A DNA stretch of 64,000 bases from Mucilaginibacter pedocola. Lineage in GTDB: Bacteria > Bacteroidota > Bacteroidia > Sphingobacteriales > Sphingobacteriaceae. Below the pieces are notes generated by a model. It did not search any database, was not told where the DNA came from, and worked only from the letters and a program-made list of their open reading frames with translations. Location of the stretch: the NCBI RefSeq assembly GCF_002013915.1, contig NZ_MBTF01000037.1, positions 1 through 64,000 on the forward strand, written 5' to 3'. Position 1 is the stretch's first letter, and each line of letters starts with the position of its first letter. This document shows, one piece after another, positions 9,345-18,240 of the stretch. The position numbers and the translations under genes are program-made.

Positions 9345-10621
9345 ATGACTTTTTCTTTCCGCAATCAATTCCGAAACTACTATACCGCTTTCGTTGGAAA
9401 ACGGATACTGCAAGATACAGTAAGCGGGCAACGCGACCTGAGCTACTGGCAGAACAGGCTGTTTACAACTGCCATATTTTTTGCCTTGCCGGTTAGTTTA
9501 TTTGCGCTGATACCGAGTGTTATACTGGAGTTGCAGGAGGGGCATACCTACATTGTAGCCGTGAACTTTTTTGCGCTTGGTTCGGTTGCGTTTTTTGCTA
9601 CCACAACCAAAATCAGCATCCACTTGCGTAAAATGTTTATAGCGGGGGTAATAGTGTGTTTCGCCATAGTGGCCATGGCTTTTATGGGTTCGTTCACCAT
9701 GGGCTGCATTTACCTGTTCCCCTTAAGTATATACGTGGCCCTTCAGTTCTCCAGCCGGTTGGCATACGGCACTGTAGCCTTAAACTTTGCTATATGCAGC
9801 TTTTTTGCCCTTGTTATTTGGCTCAGGCCCTTTAACCTGCCCGAACTTTTCAAAAATGTATCCCTTAACCATTGGCTTATTTATTCGGTCAACTTTGTTT
9901 TTATGGACCTGGTGGTTGTTATACTCATCAGGCAATTGCTAACCGGGCTGGAGCGAACAATGGTGAAAGAAAATTCCCTTTACCGCAACCTGCAAAAAGA
10001 ATGGCACGAGAAACAGGTAAGCAGCGAGTTACTTAAAGAGTCGGAAGCGCATTACCGCACGCTGTTTTTTCAGAGCCCGCTGCCTAAATGGATATTAGAC
10101 AGTGAAAGCCTGGCCTTTTTGCAGGTGAACAATGCAGCGCTGAATGCTTATGGGTATACCGAGGAAGAGTTTTTGCAGATGAAACTGCAGGATATTCATT
10201 TGCAAGGACAGCTGCCCGAATTTTGAGGGTCGCCCGGGTATCGCCCGAGTTTACGCCGGTATATACCACCATGCATGTATGTAAAGATGGCACCCCATTG
10301 CATGTAGAGGTTAGGCGCAGGGATATTTTGTTTAATGGAAAAAAAGCAAGGCTTATTATAACAACCGATATAACCGAGCAGGTTAACTATACACACGCCA
10401 TTAAACTCCAGAATAAAAAGCTGCACCAAATTGCTTATGAGCATTCGCACGTGGTGAGAGTTCCGCTGGCCAACATTATTGGCTTAACCATGCTTATTAA
10501 GCAAACCGGGCTAACTGCCGAGCAAGCCGAATTGCTCGATTACATGGGGCTATCTGTTCAGCAGCTTGATGAAGCCGTAGGGCGAATTGTGCAGCACGTA
10601 GAAACTGTATTACCCGAGTAG
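9345..10621 (+). pseudogene. Membrane PAS sensor with orphan DHp helix, frameshifted
   Basis: The first frame (9345-10226) has about six hydrophobic segments (residues about 45-205), then a coiled coil and the first half of a PAS domain (YRTLFFQSPLPKWILDSESLAFLQVNNAAL). It stops at QLPEF-stop. The next frame (from about 10223, non-ATG) continues the same PAS with RVARVSPEFTPVYTTMHVCKDGTPLHVEV. One extra T in the TTTT run at 10221-10224 would join them as PEFLRVARV, giving about 425 residues. The C-terminus carries a HisKA-like helix, HSHVVRVPLANIIGL, and ends about 60 residues later with no ATPase domain. It is very similar in plan to the C-terminus of the next gene. Confidence 0.8.
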
Positions 10622-10805
10622 TGCCGCCGGGCAGGCCGCAATCAACGGCGGTAGCAATTAGGTTGAATGCCCTGCCAGGTTAACAATGGTAGTGGCATGC
10701 AAGGCCAACAGAAATAAACCAAAAATTTTCAATTTTAAAAACCTTGCGCTATCTTGCATAACCTGATTTTTTAATGTATTCGTTTGGAGTGCAGCTTATA
10801 TTACT

Positions 10806-13271
10806 ATGGCTAAACCTTTATTGCACAATCCACTATTGGAAGTGCTTTGTGAGCATTTAACCGATTGTGCTATCTGTTTATTGAACCAACAAGGAGAGGT
10901 TATTAACTGGAATACCGGTGCCGCTCGTTTTTTTGGTTTTGAACCTGCCGAAGTGCTGGGGATGCCTGCCGATATACTTTTCAGCCAATCGCAATTAGCC
11001 CAAGCTTTACTTTCAACACATTCGAGGCCATTTTACCAAGCAGAGTGGCAATTGGCCCGCGGTGGCGAAATGGTGCTGGTGAAATTGCAACTTATAACCA
11101 CAAACGGGGAAGGCGATTCGTACGCGCTGCTTGGCCAAAGCCTTTCGGGCGGATACAAGCCCGGTAACGCCTCAGATGCCGATAGCCCTTTTCTCTACAA
11201 CGAAAGCCTTTTCAGGCAATTGATTGAGCATAGCCATTCGGGCATTAGTTTGTTTGATAGCAGGCTTAATTTTATTTACCGCAGCCCCTCGGCTGCACGC
11301 ATTACCGGTTTTAAAGATACCCAGCGCGCTGTGCTCACCGTTTATGAAACCGTGCACCCCGAAGACCTGGCACATGTAAAGGCCGTGCTCAACGATCTGA
11401 TGCTTTTTCCGGGGCAGTCGCGCCAATGCCATTTTAGGTGCCAACATGCTGATGGGCACTTCATACATCTCGATTGCATATTTACCAACTGGCTGGATGA
11501 ACCCGGTATACGGGCCATTGTATTGAATTTTCATGATGTAATCGAAACCAAACTATCCGAAACAAAACTGGATGGCATGATGCAGGAGCTATCGGCCTAC
11601 CAGTACGCGCTCGACGAAGCCGCTATTGTTGTGGTAACCGACCGCTTTGGTAGTATTACGCACGTTAATGATTATTTCTGCCGCATATCGGGCTATTCGC
11701 GCGAGGAGGTGTTGGGGATGGATCATCAACTGCTTATTTATAACCATTACCCAAAAGCTTTTTTAAAGAACATAAGGCATAACCTGGCCATGGGTAAAAT
11801 ATGGCGGGGCGATATACGCAACCGGGCAAAAGATAAAAGCTTTTACTGGGTAACAACCACTATTGTACCCTTCCTGAACCCCGATGGCAAGCCCTACAGG
11901 CACATTGCTATTTGCTATGATATTACGGCGGGCAAACAGGCCGAAGAAGAATTGCAGAGGCTTTTTGAGAGCGTGCCCGATATTGTTTGTACGGTTGGTA
12001 CCAACAGGCGTTTCAGGTGGGTTAACCCGGCTGTGCGCAACATTTTGGGCTATACAGAAGATGAGTTTGTTCAGAAAACGATAGACGAACTTATTCACCC
12101 GGCCGATCGGGAGGTAAGCCGCCACCGAATGAAACGCTTTATTGAGGCAGAGATAGACACACATTCGTTCGAGAACAGGTATATAAAAAAAGATGGCTCG
12201 GTTATTAACCTGGCATGGAGCGTTCGTAAATCTCCCGAAGAAGGTATACACTTTTGCATAGCAAGAGATATTACAGAGAAAAAGCAGTTGGAAGAACTAT
12301 TGCATAAAACCAACGAACTGGCCCATATAGGTAGCTGGGCCCTTTACCCGCAAACGGGAAATGTTTTTTGGTCGGACATAACGCGCGAACTGCTGGAGGT
12401 AGCGCCCGATTATGATATGCAATGGCATATGGCAGATATATTTTGCGGCCCCGAGTCGCTTAATAAAATAAACGGCTCTATTGACGATGTTATAAATGGA
12501 GGTGACCCTTTTAATATTGAAATAGAGGTGCGCACCGGCGGCGGAAAAATGATTTGGGTAAGTATTTTGGGCGAGGGCAAGTTTGACGGAGGTGTTTGTA
12601 CACAGGTTTATGGTACGGTACAGGATATCGACATACAAAAACGCGCTCAACTGAAACTACAGGAGCAAGCCGAAGAACTGGCGGCCTCGGGCCAGCGGTA
12701 CGGTGAACTTTTTCACATGAACCCGTTGCCCATGTTTGTGTTTGATGCCGATACACTGGCTTTTATGGATATAAACAGCGCTGCTATTAAACAATACGGC
12801 TATAGCCGCGAAGAATTTTTAAGCATGACGCTGCGAGAAATACGCCCTGCCGGTGAGGTAGATCGCCTCAACCGCGCCGTTGAAGAGCGCCGGCTGCATA
12901 ACCACTTGTTTCGCCCGGGTGTGTTTACCCATCTAAAGAAGAATGGCGAGGCCATACAGGTAGAAATTGTAAGCAGCGCACTGCAATACCACGAGCGCCC
13001 TGCGAGGTTGGCCCTGGTGTTGGATGTTACCGAACGCAACCGGCAAGTAGCCGAAATAGAGGCGCAGAACAAAAAGCTGCGCGAAATAAGCTGGATGCAA
13101 TCGCACATTGTGCGTGCGCCGCTATCGCGTATAATGGGGCTGGTAAACCTGCTGCACGATACAAACCCCAATAATAAAGAAATAGCGGAAATTACCGGTT
13201 ACATACAACTGTCGGCAAAAGAACTCGACCAGGTGATCCAAAACATTACCGACAGCGCCTTTTCTAATTAA
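10806..13271 (+). CDS. Multi-PAS signalling protein with DHp-like end, no ATPase
   Basis: 821 residues, no membrane segment seen. About six PAS/PAC units follow in series: residues about 10-120, 135-250 (with SPSAARITGFKD), 260-370 (DRFGSITHVNDYFCRISGYSREEV), 385-495, 500-610 and 635-745 (FHMNPLPMFVFDADTLAFMDINSAAIKQYGYSREEF). The last about 70 residues form a phosphoacceptor-type helix, REISWMQSHIVRAPLSRIMGLVNLL, with the His in place, but the protein ends without N, G1 or G2 boxes. It therefore cannot autophosphorylate alone. It may dimerise with or be phosphorylated by another kinase (inference). It lies 184 bases after a broken paralogue; the gap shows no other feature. Confidence 0.88.
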   Translation: MAKPLLHNPLLEVLCEHLTDCAICLLNQQGEVINWNTGAARFFGFEPAEVLGMPADILFSQSQLAQALLSTHSRPFYQAEWQLARGGEMVLVKLQLITTNGEGDSYALLGQSLSGGYKPGNASDADSPFLYNESLFRQLIEHSHSGISLFDSRLNFIYRSPSAARITGFKDTQRAVLTVYETVHPEDLAHVKAVLNDLMLFPGQSRQCHFRCQHADGHFIHLDCIFTNWLDEPGIRAIVLNFHDVIETKLSETKLDGMMQELSAYQYALDEAAIVVVTDRFGSITHVNDYFCRISGYSREEVLGMDHQLLIYNHYPKAFLKNIRHNLAMGKIWRGDIRNRAKDKSFYWVTTTIVPFLNPDGKPYRHIAICYDITAGKQAEEELQRLFESVPDIVCTVGTNRRFRWVNPAVRNILGYTEDEFVQKTIDELIHPADREVSRHRMKRFIEAEIDTHSFENRYIKKDGSVINLAWSVRKSPEEGIHFCIARDITEKKQLEELLHKTNELAHIGSWALYPQTGNVFWSDITRELLEVAPDYDMQWHMADIFCGPESLNKINGSIDDVINGGDPFNIEIEVRTGGGKMIWVSILGEGKFDGGVCTQVYGTVQDIDIQKRAQLKLQEQAEELAASGQRYGELFHMNPLPMFVFDADTLAFMDINSAAIKQYGYSREEFLSMTLREIRPAGEVDRLNRAVEERRLHNHLFRPGVFTHLKKNGEAIQVEIVSSALQYHERPARLALVLDVTERNRQVAEIEAQNKKLREISWMQSHIVRAPLSRIMGLVNLLHDTNPNNKEIAEITGYIQLSAKELDQVIQNITDSAFSN

Positions 13272-13343
13272 GGTTGCAGATGGCTTTGATAGCGCCTTGA
13301 TAAATGGTGCTGATTGCCTACATTAGCATAAACAATTATACCT

Positions 13344-14360
13344 ATGTTTTGCTCAAAATTTGCCAAATGTCTTGTGCCCGCCTTGCTTATATTGCCCATA
13401 ATTGCCTTTTCGCAACCCAAAAAGGTTAAAACTGCCGATATGCCAACAGGCTCAATAGAGGTATTCCGCCCTGAGATGAAGAAACTTTTTAGCGTGGATG
13501 CGCGTGCGGAGGTTATTGCCAAAGGCTTTAAATGGGCCGAGGGGCCGGTTTGGGTACCCGGCAAAAAGATGCTACTGTTTTCTGACGTACCCAATAACAA
13601 AGTATACCAGTGGACGGCTGCCAAAGGCCAGGCGCTTTATTTGGAGCCTTCGGGGTATTTGGGTACAGCGCCAAGGGCAGGGGAGAAGGGTTCTAATGGT
13701 TTGGCCTTAACCAACGATGGGCGCTTGCTACTCTGCCAAGATGGTGAACGCGTGCTGGCCGTGATGGATGCCCCCATTAATGCACCAAAGGCGAAGTTTA
13801 AAGTATTGGCCAAAGGCTATCAGGACAAACGCTTTGATAGCCCTAACGATTTGGCAGTTGCCAAAAACGGCGATATTTATTTTACCGACCCGCCCTATGG
13901 CCTGGTGGAAGGCATTAAAAAAGATGCACCCTACCAAGGGGTATACCGTGTAAGTAAAAACGGCGTAGTAACGCTGCTGGTAGATTCGATATCGCGCCCT
14001 AACGGTATTGCCTTGTTCCCCTACGGGCGCAGCCTCATCATTGCTAATTCGGATACTAACAAGCCTTTTTGGTACAAGTACGACATTGATAAAAATGGCA
14101 AGCTAACCAACGGGCATGTATTTTACGATGGGCGTGCCGAATTCAAAAAAGCACCCCGTTCATCCGACGGCGTAAAGATTGACCCGGCAGGCCACGTTTA
14201 CGCTACCGGCCCCGGCGGCGTGTGGGTTTTTGATAGTAAAGGTGTACCCCTTGGCCGTGTGAAGATCAATATTGATACCTCTAACTGCGAGATAGCTTAC
14301 AACACTAAAGAAATGTTTATTACAGCAGGTAATTATGTGCTGAAGATAAAGATGCTGTAA
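13344..14360 (+). CDS. SMP-30/gluconolactonase/LRE-family secreted hydrolase
   Basis: 338 residues with a signal peptide (LLILPIIAFSQ, cleavage near residue 24). The six-bladed beta-propeller of the SMP-30 family shows FKWAEGPVWVPGKKMLLFSDVPNNKVYQW, GSNGLALTNDGRLLLCQDG, FDSPNDLAVAKNGDIYFTDPPYGL and RPNGIALFP. The Glu in WAEGP and the Asn and Asp in SPNDL are the usual metal ligands. It probably opens a sugar lactone or similar ester in the periplasm. It stands alone between the PAS sensors and a convergent AraC gene, and a GC-rich inverted repeat follows its stop. Confidence 0.87.
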   Translation: MFCSKFAKCLVPALLILPIIAFSQPKKVKTADMPTGSIEVFRPEMKKLFSVDARAEVIAKGFKWAEGPVWVPGKKMLLFSDVPNNKVYQWTAAKGQALYLEPSGYLGTAPRAGEKGSNGLALTNDGRLLLCQDGERVLAVMDAPINAPKAKFKVLAKGYQDKRFDSPNDLAVAKNGDIYFTDPPYGLVEGIKKDAPYQGVYRVSKNGVVTLLVDSISRPNGIALFPYGRSLIIANSDTNKPFWYKYDIDKNGKLTNGHVFYDGRAEFKKAPRSSDGVKIDPAGHVYATGPGGVWVFDSKGVPLGRVKINIDTSNCEIAYNTKEMFITAGNYVLKIKML

Positions 14361-14370
14361 TAGCTGTTTT

Positions 14371-14429
14371 GGAACGCGCGGCACGCGCGCACCAGCGTAG
14401 CTTGGCGCTCGTGCGTTTGTGCCGCGTTC
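14371..14429. repeat. Dispersed GC-rich repeat, copy 1 with inverted partner
   Basis: The 26-base core 14371-14396 contains CGCGCGGCACGCGCGC. The same core recurs at 16375-16400, 17775-17800 (inverted) and 24306-24331. Here a diverged inverted partner (14405-14429, GTGCGTTTGTGCCGCGTTC) follows, so the whole can form a long hairpin between two convergent genes. It may help end transcription, although no T run is present. Confidence 0.75.
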
Positions 14430-14432
14430 GTG

Positions 14433-15212
14433 TCAAACCAGTTCTGTAGGGTTATATCCAAAGCGCTTTTTAAAGGCGAAAGAAAAATGCGAAAGGTCTT
14501 CAAAGCCGCTGTCTAAATAAACTTCGGATGGTTTGCGTTTGTGCTCGGCAATCTGGTAATGCGCCAGTTCTAACCGTTTATTGGTTAGCCATCGCCCGGG
14601 TGTTTGGTTAAAGGCTTGTTTAAAATCCTTTTTGAAGGTGGTGAGGCTTCTGCCTGTGAGGTACCCAAACTTCTCCAACGGCAGGTTAAACCTGAAATTC
14701 TGCTCCATAAAAGCTGCCAGGTCCAGTTTGCCGGGTGCTTCAAAATACCCTAACAACCCATCGGCTGCCGGGTTAATAGTGCGTAGTACTCTTATCGCTT
14801 CTTCTACCTTAAAGGCGGCAATATCGGCGGGCAAAGCATCATTTAAATCGAAGTAGGGCTGCACCGAATTAAACAAACTCTGCAGCAGCATATTCTCGGT
14901 AAATATAACAGGCAGGTTACTGCGTGGTGCCATCGGCCGCTCATTGGTATAAAAGCGCTTTAGCCTATCCTGGCGGAAAATAACGGATATGGCCAGGCAG
15001 GGTTCGCCGTTGAGGGGCAGCTTACTCATGCGGCCCAGCTGGTCGCGCGGGAACAATACCGTATCGCCCGCCCGGAACCTGAAACTACGGTCGGCAGCGG
15101 AAATGCGCACCTCACCAGATAGTACGCGCAGCAGCACCGGGAAAGGCAGGGTAAGCTCGCGGCTGTAATGGATCTCTTTTTTGCAGGATACAAACACTTC
15201 GGCTATCTCCAT
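14433..15212 (-). CDS. AraC-family transcriptional regulator
   Basis: 259 residues. The N-terminal half is a cupin-like sensor (RVLSGEVRISAADRSFRFRAGDTVLFPRDQLGRM, residues about 28-62). The C-terminal AraC domain has LPLEKFGYLTGRSLTTFKKDFKQAF as first helix-turn-helix and KPSEVYLDSGFEDLSHFSFAFKKRFGYNPTEL as second. It starts eight bases after the stop of an upstream reductase gene on the same strand, so the two are probably co-transcribed. It likely regulates that reductase (inference). The direct repeats at 16309-16346 in front of the reductase are candidate binding sites. Confidence 0.9.
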   Translation of the reverse strand: MEIAEVFVSCKKEIHYSRELTLPFPVLLRVLSGEVRISAADRSFRFRAGDTVLFPRDQLGRMSKLPLNGEPCLAISVIFRQDRLKRFYTNERPMAPRSNLPVIFTENMLLQSLFNSVQPYFDLNDALPADIAAFKVEEAIRVLRTINPAADGLLGYFEAPGKLDLAAFMEQNFRFNLPLEKFGYLTGRSLTTFKKDFKQAFNQTPGRWLTNKRLELAHYQIAEHKRKPSEVYLDSGFEDLSHFSFAFKKRFGYNPTELV

Positions 15213-15220
15213 AACGCAAT

Positions 15221-16258
15221 TTACAATAAATTTAACCTGATGAGGCTTTCTGCCGTTGCAAGTATGGCCTCTTTGGTGCTGCGCGGTTTCCAGCCTAGTG
15301 TATCAATGGCTTTGGCGCTGGTGGTATTCATGTGTTTACTCAATAGCGGCAGCATGCTTTTTACCATGGGGTCGGTAAGGGCGGCAACGCGCAGCAGGGT
15401 ATTGGGCAGTTGCTTTACGCTTACTTTTGCGCCGGCCTCGCCAAGGTTATCTTTTAATATTTTAGCTACCTCAACCATCCAGATGCTTTCGCCCGCGGTA
15501 GCTATATAGCGTTCGCCATTGGCTATGGGGCTGGTCATGGCCAGCAGGTGCAGGCTTGCTACATCGCGCACGTCCACAAAGAAGGAGTTTATTTTAGGGC
15601 TGCCTGCCATTTTACCGGTTAACAGGTTTTTTATCACGTTTATAGAGTGCGAATACTCGGCACCCAGCACCGGCCCCATTACGCCTGTGGGGTTAACCGC
15701 GCTTAATTCAAGCGCACCGCCTTCGCGTTGTATAAATTCCCAGGCGGCCTTTTCGGCCAGTGTTTTCGATTTCTGATAGGCAGGGGCTTTTTCGGTATTG
15801 CTCCAATAACTTTCGTCGTAAGGCGCGGTTTGGTCGGGGTGCCCGTAAACTATTGCACCTATGGCCGATGTTAGTACCACCCGTTTTACACCGCCATCGC
15901 GGGCCGCACGCAATACCCGCAGCACACCCTCGCGGGCGGGGACGATCATTTCGTCTTCGTGTTTAAAGTTGAGTTTAGGAGTGGGCGAGGCTACATGCAG
16001 TACATATTCGCAGCCTTTTACGGCTTCGGCCCAGTTATGATCTGCTGACAGGTCGGCTTTTATAAAGCTGAGTTTATCGCCAGCGTTGGCGCCACCTTCG
16101 GCCAGCATGGCATGTACATTAGCTGCCTTATCTAACGAACGCAGGGTAGCCCTTACGCGGTAGCCTGCATTTAACAATTGAATAATGCAGTGTACGGCAA
16201 TAAAGCCCGAACCGCCTGTTACTAAAACTAATTTTCCGTTATCTGAATTTGTGTTCAT
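15221..16258 (-). CDS. NAD(P)-dependent extended SDR (dihydroflavonol-reductase-like)
   Basis: 345 residues. Rossmann nucleotide-binding motif TGGSGFIAVHCIIQLL near residue 15; DxxK-type acidic stretch KADLSADHNW; catalytic YxxxK seen as YQKSKTLAEKAAWEF (about residues 160-165) after VLTSAIGAIVYG. It fits the aldehyde/ketone reductases of the extended SDR family that resemble dihydroflavonol-4-reductase. Physiological substrate unknown. First gene of a two-gene unit with an AraC regulator. Confidence 0.88.
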   Translation of the reverse strand: MNTNSDNGKLVLVTGGSGFIAVHCIIQLLNAGYRVRATLRSLDKAANVHAMLAEGGANAGDKLSFIKADLSADHNWAEAVKGCEYVLHVASPTPKLNFKHEDEMIVPAREGVLRVLRAARDGGVKRVVLTSAIGAIVYGHPDQTAPYDESYWSNTEKAPAYQKSKTLAEKAAWEFIQREGGALELSAVNPTGVMGPVLGAEYSHSINVIKNLLTGKMAGSPKINSFFVDVRDVASLHLLAMTSPIANGERYIATAGESIWMVEVAKILKDNLGEAGAKVSVKQLPNTLLRVAALTDPMVKSMLPLLSKHMNTTSAKAIDTLGWKPRSTKEAILATAESLIRLNLL

Positions 16259-16308
16259 CTCTTATGGTATTTGATGACACAAAAATCGGTGTAAACAGCC
16301 CCGCTAAT

Positions 16309-16346
16309 TTTGTTTAAAAGGCGTAAGGTGCTTTGTTTAAAAGGCG
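16309..16346. promoter_or_regulatory. Tandem direct repeats, candidate AraC sites
   Basis: TTTGTTTAAAAGGCG occurs at 16309-16323 and again at 16332-16346, a 23-base offset (about two helical turns). It lies 50-90 bases upstream of the reductase start. AraC-family proteins bind direct repeats with about this spacing, and an AraC gene is in the same unit. Binding is inferred. Confidence 0.45.
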
Positions 16347-16374
16347 GGTGGGGGTGGCTTGGATAGCTTGCAAG

Positions 16375-16400
16375 GGAACGCGCGGCACGCGCGCACCAGC
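16375..16400. repeat. Dispersed GC-rich repeat, copy 2
   Basis: Identical over 26 bases to the core at 14371-14396 (contains CGCGCGGCACGCGCGC), without the inverted partner. Confidence 0.8.
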
Positions 16401-16641
16401 GGTGGAGAGTAATTTAAAATAACTCTCGCACGGAACCTGTCGAAGACAATAAAAACCGGCATTGGCCTGTTCGGTAACCACAGGCCCTGCTTAGGCATTG
16501 CCTTTCATAGAACAGGGCGCAGCCGGCAGTTTTCTTTGGTTCGTTTCTTTTGCTGCCAAAAGAAATGAACATCCACAGGCTGAACATATATCATTGCCTC
16601 AGCTAACGAAGCGTTTCAGAACATTAAGCAATGACTAATGA

Positions 16642-17148
16642 TCACTTCCCCTCCAACTTCTCTTTATACGATTCCATTTTTGGAAACAGCCCGGTTTCGT
16701 GCCAGGCACGGGTGGGGCGATCGGGCGGAAAGCCGTATTTTTCGCGGTAGGCCTTTCGTTCGGCGGTGAAATTCCACCAGCGTTTACTTTCGTCGCGGTG
16801 TTCAATGTAGTGGGTAAGCAAACGGTACGAATCTTCTACACATGGATCGGCCCAGCAGTTGCAGTGCTTTTCGTAGGCATCAAAAAGTTCTACCGGAGAT
16901 CGGCCTTTCAATTCATCCAGCGAATAATAGCCTTGTGCCATCAACTCTTTGGCAAAGCCGATGCCTAAAGATGGAATGCTTTGGAATTCCGCAAGGGCAT
17001 GCAACTCTTTACTGCGTTGCGGCGAGGCAGCAAGCATGGCAGCTATCTCATCAGGCGCGTAATCGCGCAGCATTTTTTGGCTCACCTTCTGCTGCTTCAG
17101 CGTTTGCTTCTCGGCAACGGTTAGTTCGTAGTCAATGTTCTTTTTCAT
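16642..17148 (-). CDS. Helix-hairpin-helix protein of the Cdd1 (pathogenicity locus) family
   Basis: 168 residues. The middle has ALAEFQSIPSLGIGFAKELMAQGYYSLDELKGRSPVELFDAYEKHCNCWADPCVEDSYRLLTHYI (residues about 50-115), a helix-hairpin-helix segment followed by a Cys-rich turn, as in the Cdd1 family (PF11731). A basic C-terminal tail follows. The family probably binds nucleic acid, but no precise role is established. Its start overlaps the stop of the upstream 86-residue gene by four bases (ATGA), indicating translational coupling. Confidence 0.72.
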   Translation of the reverse strand: MKKNIDYELTVAEKQTLKQQKVSQKMLRDYAPDEIAAMLAASPQRSKELHALAEFQSIPSLGIGFAKELMAQGYYSLDELKGRSPVELFDAYEKHCNCWADPCVEDSYRLLTHYIEHRDESKRWWNFTAERKAYREKYGFPPDRPTRAWHETGLFPKMESYKEKLEGK

Positions 17149-17405
17149 AGCGTTTTCAGCAATTGGTCCATTTCTTTTTGGTGCCCGCCAATAATGCCTG
17201 CTACTTCTTCCTGCTCATAAACATCAAGCACAGTGCCATCATATATCCAGTTGTCATCCGCATCGAACAATATGCGGCCAACATTAGCCTCCTGCATGGC
17301 ATCGTACAAAGCATAGCCCTCGCCTGTATCGGGCAATATGCGCAGCCAGCGGCCGGTACTTGTTTGGGCGTTGGTAGGTTTTTCGTGGAATAGCTTGCTC
17401 CTCAT
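17145..17405 (-). CDS. Small hypothetical protein coupled to Cdd1-like gene
   Basis: 86 residues, acidic, no signal or membrane segment. Visible features are GRWLRILPDTGEGYALYDAM, DADDNWIYDGTVLDVYEQEEVAGIIGGHQKEM and a C-terminal helix. I do not recognise the family. It overlaps the next gene by four bases, so the pair is probably made together. Confidence 0.65.
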   Translation of the reverse strand: MRSKLFHEKPTNAQTSTGRWLRILPDTGEGYALYDAMQEANVGRILFDADDNWIYDGTVLDVYEQEEVAGIIGGHQKEMDQLLKTL

Positions 17406-17494
17406 GCAAGTAAAGGTACAATAAAATCGCCTATTTGCTAATTAAATTAGTAATTTATTAAAGGAACTCGAAAAGGTTTTTATAGGAATTTTTG

Positions 17495-17751
17495 TCAAGC
17501 AGGCAGGTATATCCCCCAAACCATATTGGAGAACTCGCCTGCGGCAAAGCGGACGAGGGTTTGTCCGTCAGTAATTTCAAAAATGCCCATTTCGTGCCAT
17601 TGTTGGTAAAGAGGGTCTTGCACCCTTACCGACTTCCTAAGATCTTTCCATTCGTGCCCCAAATATTCAAGCCATCTATCAGAAGTTCTTCTCCGTCGAT
17701 CACCGAGCGAAAGAACACCCAGTTTTCATTTGATTGTATGTTAGTATACAT
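17495..17751 (-). pseudogene. Small hypothetical gene split by one-base frameshift
   Basis: Found by reading the minus strand of a stretch with no intact gene. Frame 1 from the ATG at 17751 reads MYTNIQSNENWVFFRSVIDG and on to NIWGTNGKILG before an early stop. The next frame continues KSVRVQDPLYQQWHEMGIFE and then TDGQTLVRFAAGEFSNMVWG to a stop at 17495. Restoring one base near 17635 (GGAAG to GGAAAG on the minus strand) gives one protein of about 86 residues. Composition and amphipathic pattern look protein-like in both halves. Function unknown. Confidence 0.5.
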
Positions 17752-17774
17752 TATCCAACCGCTATTTTATTATC

Positions 17775-17800
17775 GCTGGTGCGCGCGTGCCGCGCGTTAC
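17775..17800. repeat. Dispersed GC-rich repeat, copy 3 (inverted)
   Basis: Reverse complement of the 14371-14396 core with one difference (GTTAC in place of GTTCC). It lies just past the 3' end of the HxlR gene. Confidence 0.8.
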
Positions 17801-17812
17801 CCAATAAGCAAA

Positions 17813-18172
17813 TTATCTCCCTGCTATCTTTTTCCGGTGCACTACGCCCCAGTCCGAAAGTTCGGTAATGATGGTTTGCAACGTATTGCCGTGTTCGGTA
17901 AGTTGATATTCTACCGTTACGGGTTGGGTCGGTAGAACCGTGCGCGTGATCAGCTCATTTATTTCCAGTTCCTTCAGTTCTTTACTCAGCATCCGGTTAG
18001 ATACCCCTTCCACATCATTCAAAATATCAGAGAACCGCCGTTTGCCGTAGCAGCATATCGATGAGATGATCGCGATCTTCCATTTCCCGTTCAGGGCATC
18101 CATCGCATCCTGAACCGACCGCATCCTTTTTTTCTGTTCCTGGTGGAACTCAGTTATTTTACACGTTGCCAT
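17813..18172 (-). CDS. HxlR-family transcriptional regulator
   Basis: 119 residues, one winged-helix domain. Seen: DAMDALNGKWKIAIISSICCYGKRRFSDILNDVEGVSNRMLSKELKELE (residues about 22-70) and the wing PVTVEYQLTEHG. Cys residues near the N-terminus (Cys4) and Cys41/Cys42 could allow redox or electrophile sensing as in some family members (inference). Divergent from two SDR genes across a 102-base region containing an operator-like dyad. Confidence 0.92.
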   Translation of the reverse strand: MATCKITEFHQEQKKRMRSVQDAMDALNGKWKIAIISSICCYGKRRFSDILNDVEGVSNRMLSKELKELEINELITRTVLPTQPVTVEYQLTEHGNTLQTIITELSDWGVVHRKKIAGR

Positions 18173-18208
18173 GATACTTAGTTACATCTGTGTTACCATT
18201 ACTTTTCG

Positions 18209-18238
18209 GTACTAAGTTACTAAAAATAACTTTAGTAC
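18209..18238. promoter_or_regulatory. Probable HxlR operator
   Basis: GTACTAAGTTA (18209-18219) pairs with TAACTTTAGTAC (18227-18238), an inverted repeat with one bulged base. A further half-site-like ACTTAGTTAC lies at about 18177-18186. The dyad sits directly before the -7 box of the SDR promoter, suited to repression by HxlR (inference). Confidence 0.55.
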
Positions 18239-18240
18239 TA

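Larger units (their letters stand above)
16259..16641. other. Gene-free interval rich in repeats
   Basis: Holds the reductase upstream region with two 15-base direct repeats, one dispersed GC-rich core (16375-16400) and a short dyad TTTCTTTT (16544-16551) / AAAAGAAA (16558-16565). The latter lies in a TTCGTTTCTTTTGCTGCC context common to many intergenic repeats. No ORF with a plausible start was seen on either strand. Confidence 0.6.

Noticed and set aside
17492-17935. Plus-strand open frame of 147 codons
   Set aside because: It overlaps the HxlR 3' end and the split minus-strand gene, and its translation lacks a protein-like pattern. The minus-strand reading is more coherent.
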